Part shown: in pieces, positions 61,483 through 64,000 of the stretch
Position numbering within the stretch: the first letter of the stretch is position 1
Layout: the number at the start of each line of letters is the position of its first letter
From: Arthrobacter sp. ISL-95
GTDB lineage: Bacteria; Actinomycetota; Actinomycetes; Actinomycetales; Micrococcaceae
Assembly (NCBI RefSeq): GCF_018613695.1
Contig: NZ_JAGGPR010000002.1
Location: forward strand, 1-64,000
Direction of reading: 5' to 3'
DNA length: 64,000 nt
Position numbers and translations under genes: made by a program
The notes under the pieces: model-generated
Databases searched by the model: none
What the model was told of the DNA's origin: nothing
Seen by the model: the letters and a program-made list of their open reading frames with translations, nothing else

Positions 61483-62034
61483 ATGGCTCAATCATCATCA
61501 GTCAAAAAGGCCGGCCGGACGCTGGGGGATATCGGCCTTCCCGGAATCATCCTCGGGATCGGCCTGGGTGGGTTCGTGGACGGGATCCTGCTCCACCAGA
61601 TTCTCCAATGGCACCACATGTTGTCCAGTTCGGAGACCGCAAATATCGACGTCGGCTCGTACCCCGTGACCACGGTGCACGGTCTGCAGATGAACACCTT
61701 ATGGGACGGACTCTTCCACACCGTGACGTGGCTGGCGGTGCTGATCGGGCTCGGGATGCTCTATTCGCGGCTCAATGACAAGCGCTCGCGGAACAGGGTG
61801 TGGGCCTCGCGCGCACTGTGGGGGTGGATGCTGTTCGGCTGGGGCTTCTTCAACGTGGTCGAGGGCCTCATCGACCACCAGATCCTGGGCATTCATCACG
61901 TCATCAGCGGCGGGTTTCAAGTTCTTGCCGACATCCTGTTCCTGGCGTTCGGGGCGCTGTTGATGGTGGGCGGTTGGCTGCTTCAGCGGAGCGCTGAGTC
62001 CCCTAAGCAGCAATCCGCTGAAAAGCAGCCCTGA
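61483..62034 (+). CDS. DUF2243 membrane protein
   Basis: 183 aa with four helices, matching the DUF2243 family: GIGLGGFVDGILLHQILQWHHMLS near 26 and WGFFNVVEGLIDHQILGIHHV near 130. These carry the conserved D-G-x-x-x-H-Q and H-x-x-x-x-x-H patterns and are often found beside CtaG. ATG 61483 has GGGAGCAGAC upstream. It is 4 nt from the cytochrome oxidase assembly gene and may help with metal handling at the membrane (inference). Confidence 0.86.
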   Translation: MAQSSSVKKAGRTLGDIGLPGIILGIGLGGFVDGILLHQILQWHHMLSSSETANIDVGSYPVTTVHGLQMNTLWDGLFHTVTWLAVLIGLGMLYSRLNDKRSRNRVWASRALWGWMLFGWGFFNVVEGLIDHQILGIHHVISGGFQVLADILFLAFGALLMVGGWLLQRSAESPKQQSAEKQP

Positions 62035-62038
62035 CCGC

Positions 62039-62905
62039 ATGCACCAGCACCCTACCGGGACCGGCGCCCCAGGAATCCTGATCACCCTCATCGTGATTGC
62101 AGCCCTGTACGTGCTCCTAGTTGTGCGGCAAAGCAAGCAGCCCAAAAGCTGGCCGCGGTGGCGAACAGGACTCTTTCTGGCGGGGCTGGCCGTCCTGGGA
62201 TTCGGCCTCACGCCGCAACTTTCGCCCTATCCGACCGGGAGCCTGCCCGCCCACATGTTCCAGCATCTGCTGATGGGTATGTATGCACCGATCGGACTGG
62301 TCCTCGGGGCGCCCGTGACGTTGCTGTTCCGGACAATTCCACGGAAACAAGGCCGCATGCTGGGGCGGATCCTCCGCTCAAGACCCCTGCACGTCCTCGC
62401 CCACCCTGTCACGGCGTTGATCCTGAACGTGGGCGGCCTCGCAGTCCTGTACTTCACGCCGCTGTATGACGCAGCTACCCGGAACCCTGCCTTGCACGCA
62501 CTCATCCATCTCCACTTTGTGGCGGCCGGCATCCTCTTCGCCTGGGCCATAGCCGGCCCGGATCCAGCACCGCGAAGGCCTTCGGTCCCGGCGCGCCTGG
62601 TGGTGTTGGGGGTGGCAATAGCCGGCCATGCGGTCATCTCGCAGCTGCTCTACGCCGGCCTCTTTGTCCAGGTGGACGGATCCGCCGCGGAGCGCACGCA
62701 GGCGGGCGAACTCATGTACTACGCCGGCGACATCGCCGAATTATTGTTAGCGTTCGCCCTCGTTTCGTCATGGCGGCCTGCGCGGCAAGCCAACAGGGGC
62801 AGTGTCCACAGAAGCAAAAGCAACAAGCACACGACGGCGGGAGTTAGCAGCGGCGGTCAGGCCGCCGTCGGACGTTATTCACCGGAGAGGGTAACGAACA
62901 CGTGA
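62039..62905 (+). CDS. cytochrome c oxidase assembly protein, CtaG (caa3-type)
   Basis: 288 aa, seven hydrophobic segments. SPYPTGSLPAHMFQHLLMGM near 65-84, AHPVTALILNVGGLAVLYFTPLY and LIHLHFVAAGILFAWAIAGPDP contain the conserved His residues of caa3_CtaG proteins that deliver copper to oxidase. The C-terminal 40 residues are Ser/Arg/Gly-rich and disordered. It forms an operon with the DUF2243 gene. Confidence 0.88.
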   Translation: MHQHPTGTGAPGILITLIVIAALYVLLVVRQSKQPKSWPRWRTGLFLAGLAVLGFGLTPQLSPYPTGSLPAHMFQHLLMGMYAPIGLVLGAPVTLLFRTIPRKQGRMLGRILRSRPLHVLAHPVTALILNVGGLAVLYFTPLYDAATRNPALHALIHLHFVAAGILFAWAIAGPDPAPRRPSVPARLVVLGVAIAGHAVISQLLYAGLFVQVDGSAAERTQAGELMYYAGDIAELLLAFALVSSWRPARQANRGSVHRSKSNKHTTAGVSSGGQAAVGRYSPERVTNT

Positions 62906-62992
62906 TCCCGGACACGAAGAGCCGCCAAAACGGTCTACTCGGGTAAGTTAGGAGATGTTGAAATCTGCAGACTTTCAGGGAGAACCCCGCCA

Positions 62993-64000
62993 ATGGCCAA
63001 GATTATCTATACCCACACAGACGAAGCGCCGATGCTGGCTACTTACTCATTCCTGCCGATTGTTGAAGCGTATGCCTCCACCGCAGGAGTAGAGGTGGAG
63101 ACCCGCGATATTTCGCTGGCCGGCCGCATCATCGCCGTCTTCGGTGATTTCCTGACAGAAGAACAGCGCACGGGCAATGCCCTTGCTGAACTTGGTGAAC
63201 TGGCAAAGCAGCCGGAAGCCAACATCATCAAGCTGCCCAACATCAGCGCCTCCGTGCCGCAGCTCAAGGCTGCCATCGCCGAGCTCCAGGCCCAGGGCTA
63301 CGCCCTCCCGGACTACCCGGACAACCCCTCCTCGGACACCGAGACGGACATCCGCTCGCGTTATGACAAGATCAAGGGCTCCGCTGTGAACCCGGTGCTG
63401 CGTGAAGGTAACTCGGACCGCCGCGCACCGCTGTCGGTGAAGAACTACGCTCGCCAGAACCCGCACTCCATGGGTGCCTGGTCCGCTGAGTCCAAAACCA
63501 ATGTTGCCACCATGGGCGAGAACGACTTCCGCTCCAATGAGAAGTCCGTTGTGCTCAAAGCTGATGATTCCCTGACCATCCAGCTGGTCCGCGAGGACGG
63601 CAGCACCAAGGTCCTCAAGAAGGACTTCCCGGTCCTTGCCGGCGAAGTTGTGGACGCTACCGTGCTCCGCGCCGACGCCCTGGACGAGTTCCTCAAGGCA
63701 CAGGTTGCCCGCGCCAAGGAAGAGGGCGTCCTCTTCTCCGCACACCTGAAGGCCACCATGATGAAGGTCTCTGACCCCATCATCTTCGGCCACGTGGTCA
63801 AGGCTTACTTCTCCGAGCTGTTCGAGACCTACGGCAAGCAGCTCGCAGCCGCAGGCATCAGCCCGAACAACGGCCTCGCAGCAATCCTCAGCGGCCTGGA
63901 AGACCTGCCGGAGGACGTCCGCGAAGGCGTCAAGGCCGCCATCACCAAGGGCCTCGAAGACGGTCCTGCGCTGGCCATGGTCGATTCGGACAAGGGCATC
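62993..64000 (+). CDS. icd: NADP-dependent isocitrate dehydrogenase, monomeric type (5' part)
   Basis: The first 336 codons of a monomeric IDH (usual length about 740); the gene runs past the window end. [68 protein letters not shown] and [21 protein letters not shown] are the family's conserved stretches, with substrate-binding Ser/Asn and Lys residues among them. It oxidises isocitrate to 2-oxoglutarate in the TCA cycle, supplying NADPH. Confidence 0.96.
   Translation, partial: MAKIIYTHTDEAPMLATYSFLPIVEAYASTAGVEVETRDISLAGRIIAVFGDFLTEEQRTGNALAELGELAKQPEANIIKLPNISASVPQLKAAIAELQAQGYALPDYPDNPSSDTETDIRSRYDKIKGSAVNPVLREGNSDRRAPLSVKNYARQNPHSMGAWSAESKTNVATMGENDFRSNEKSVVLKADDSLTIQLVREDGSTKVLKKDFPVLAGEVVDATVLRADALDEFLKAQVARAKEEGVLFSAHLKATMMKVSDPIIFGHVVKAYFSELFETYGKQLAAAGISPNNGLAAILSGLEDLPEDVREGVKAAITKGLEDGPALAMVDSDKGI

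Overview
The window is high-GC actinobacterial chromosome, most likely a soil Micrococcaceae close to Arthrobacter/Paenarthrobacter. The evidence is a DUF222/HNH (13E12-type) gene, a DinB-fold protein of the mycothiol-dependent group, the perM-like (DUF6350)/purN/purH neighbourhood, a monomeric NADP isocitrate dehydrogenase, and frequent GTG/TTG starts. No phage, IS element, rRNA, tRNA or CRISPR array was seen.

Layout. 0-4 kb: HNH fragment, DinB, VOC, lipoprotein, SDR and GNAT genes. Two copies of a ~94-bp repeat lie 3' of the GNAT and GH3 genes. 4-11 kb: a glycoside-catabolism locus with a GH3 glycosidase divergent from oxidoreductase-DUF6807-cupin-LacI, and matching operator-like sites. 11-20 kb: GAF-ANTAR regulator, MFS exporter, a TetR-controlled oxidoreductase/hydrolase operon, TerC, and a membrane protein with a small winged-helix regulator. 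20-27 kb: a type VII-associated polymorphic-toxin locus on the minus strand. It has three small Esx-type genes, a 799-aa nuclease toxin, three paralogous immunity-like genes, one frameshifted orphan toxin tip and one decayed tip/immunity fusion. 28-36 kb: MarR/EamA pair, SRA-HNH modification-dependent nuclease, truncated or frameshifted genes, flavoprotein, TfoX and a cold-shock gene. 36-42 kb: a large ATPase-LuxR (LAL) regulator, APC permease and a split pRiA4b ORF-3-like gene. 42-51 kb: phosphatase, UDP-glucose dehydrogenase and glycosyltransferase, two secreted proteins, and an HspR/Hsp20/DnaJ-like heat-shock group. 52-64 kb: DUF6350-purN, then a MurNAc/GlcNAc salvage group (MFS, murQ, kinase) lying between purN and purH, a secreted serine protease, DUF2243-CtaG and the start of icd.

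The most unusual signal is a set of intergenic arrays of the hexamer CACCTA (or TAGGTG) spaced 21-22 bp apart, i.e. two helical turns, with unrelated DNA between the hexamers. Arrays lie at 27402-27493, 27797-27888, 36360-36450 and 40576-40667. They sit upstream of the Esx/toxin operon, a small membrane protein, the LAL regulator and the pRiA4b-like gene. I infer that they are phased binding sites for an oligomerising protein, and the LAL regulator next to one array is the leading candidate.
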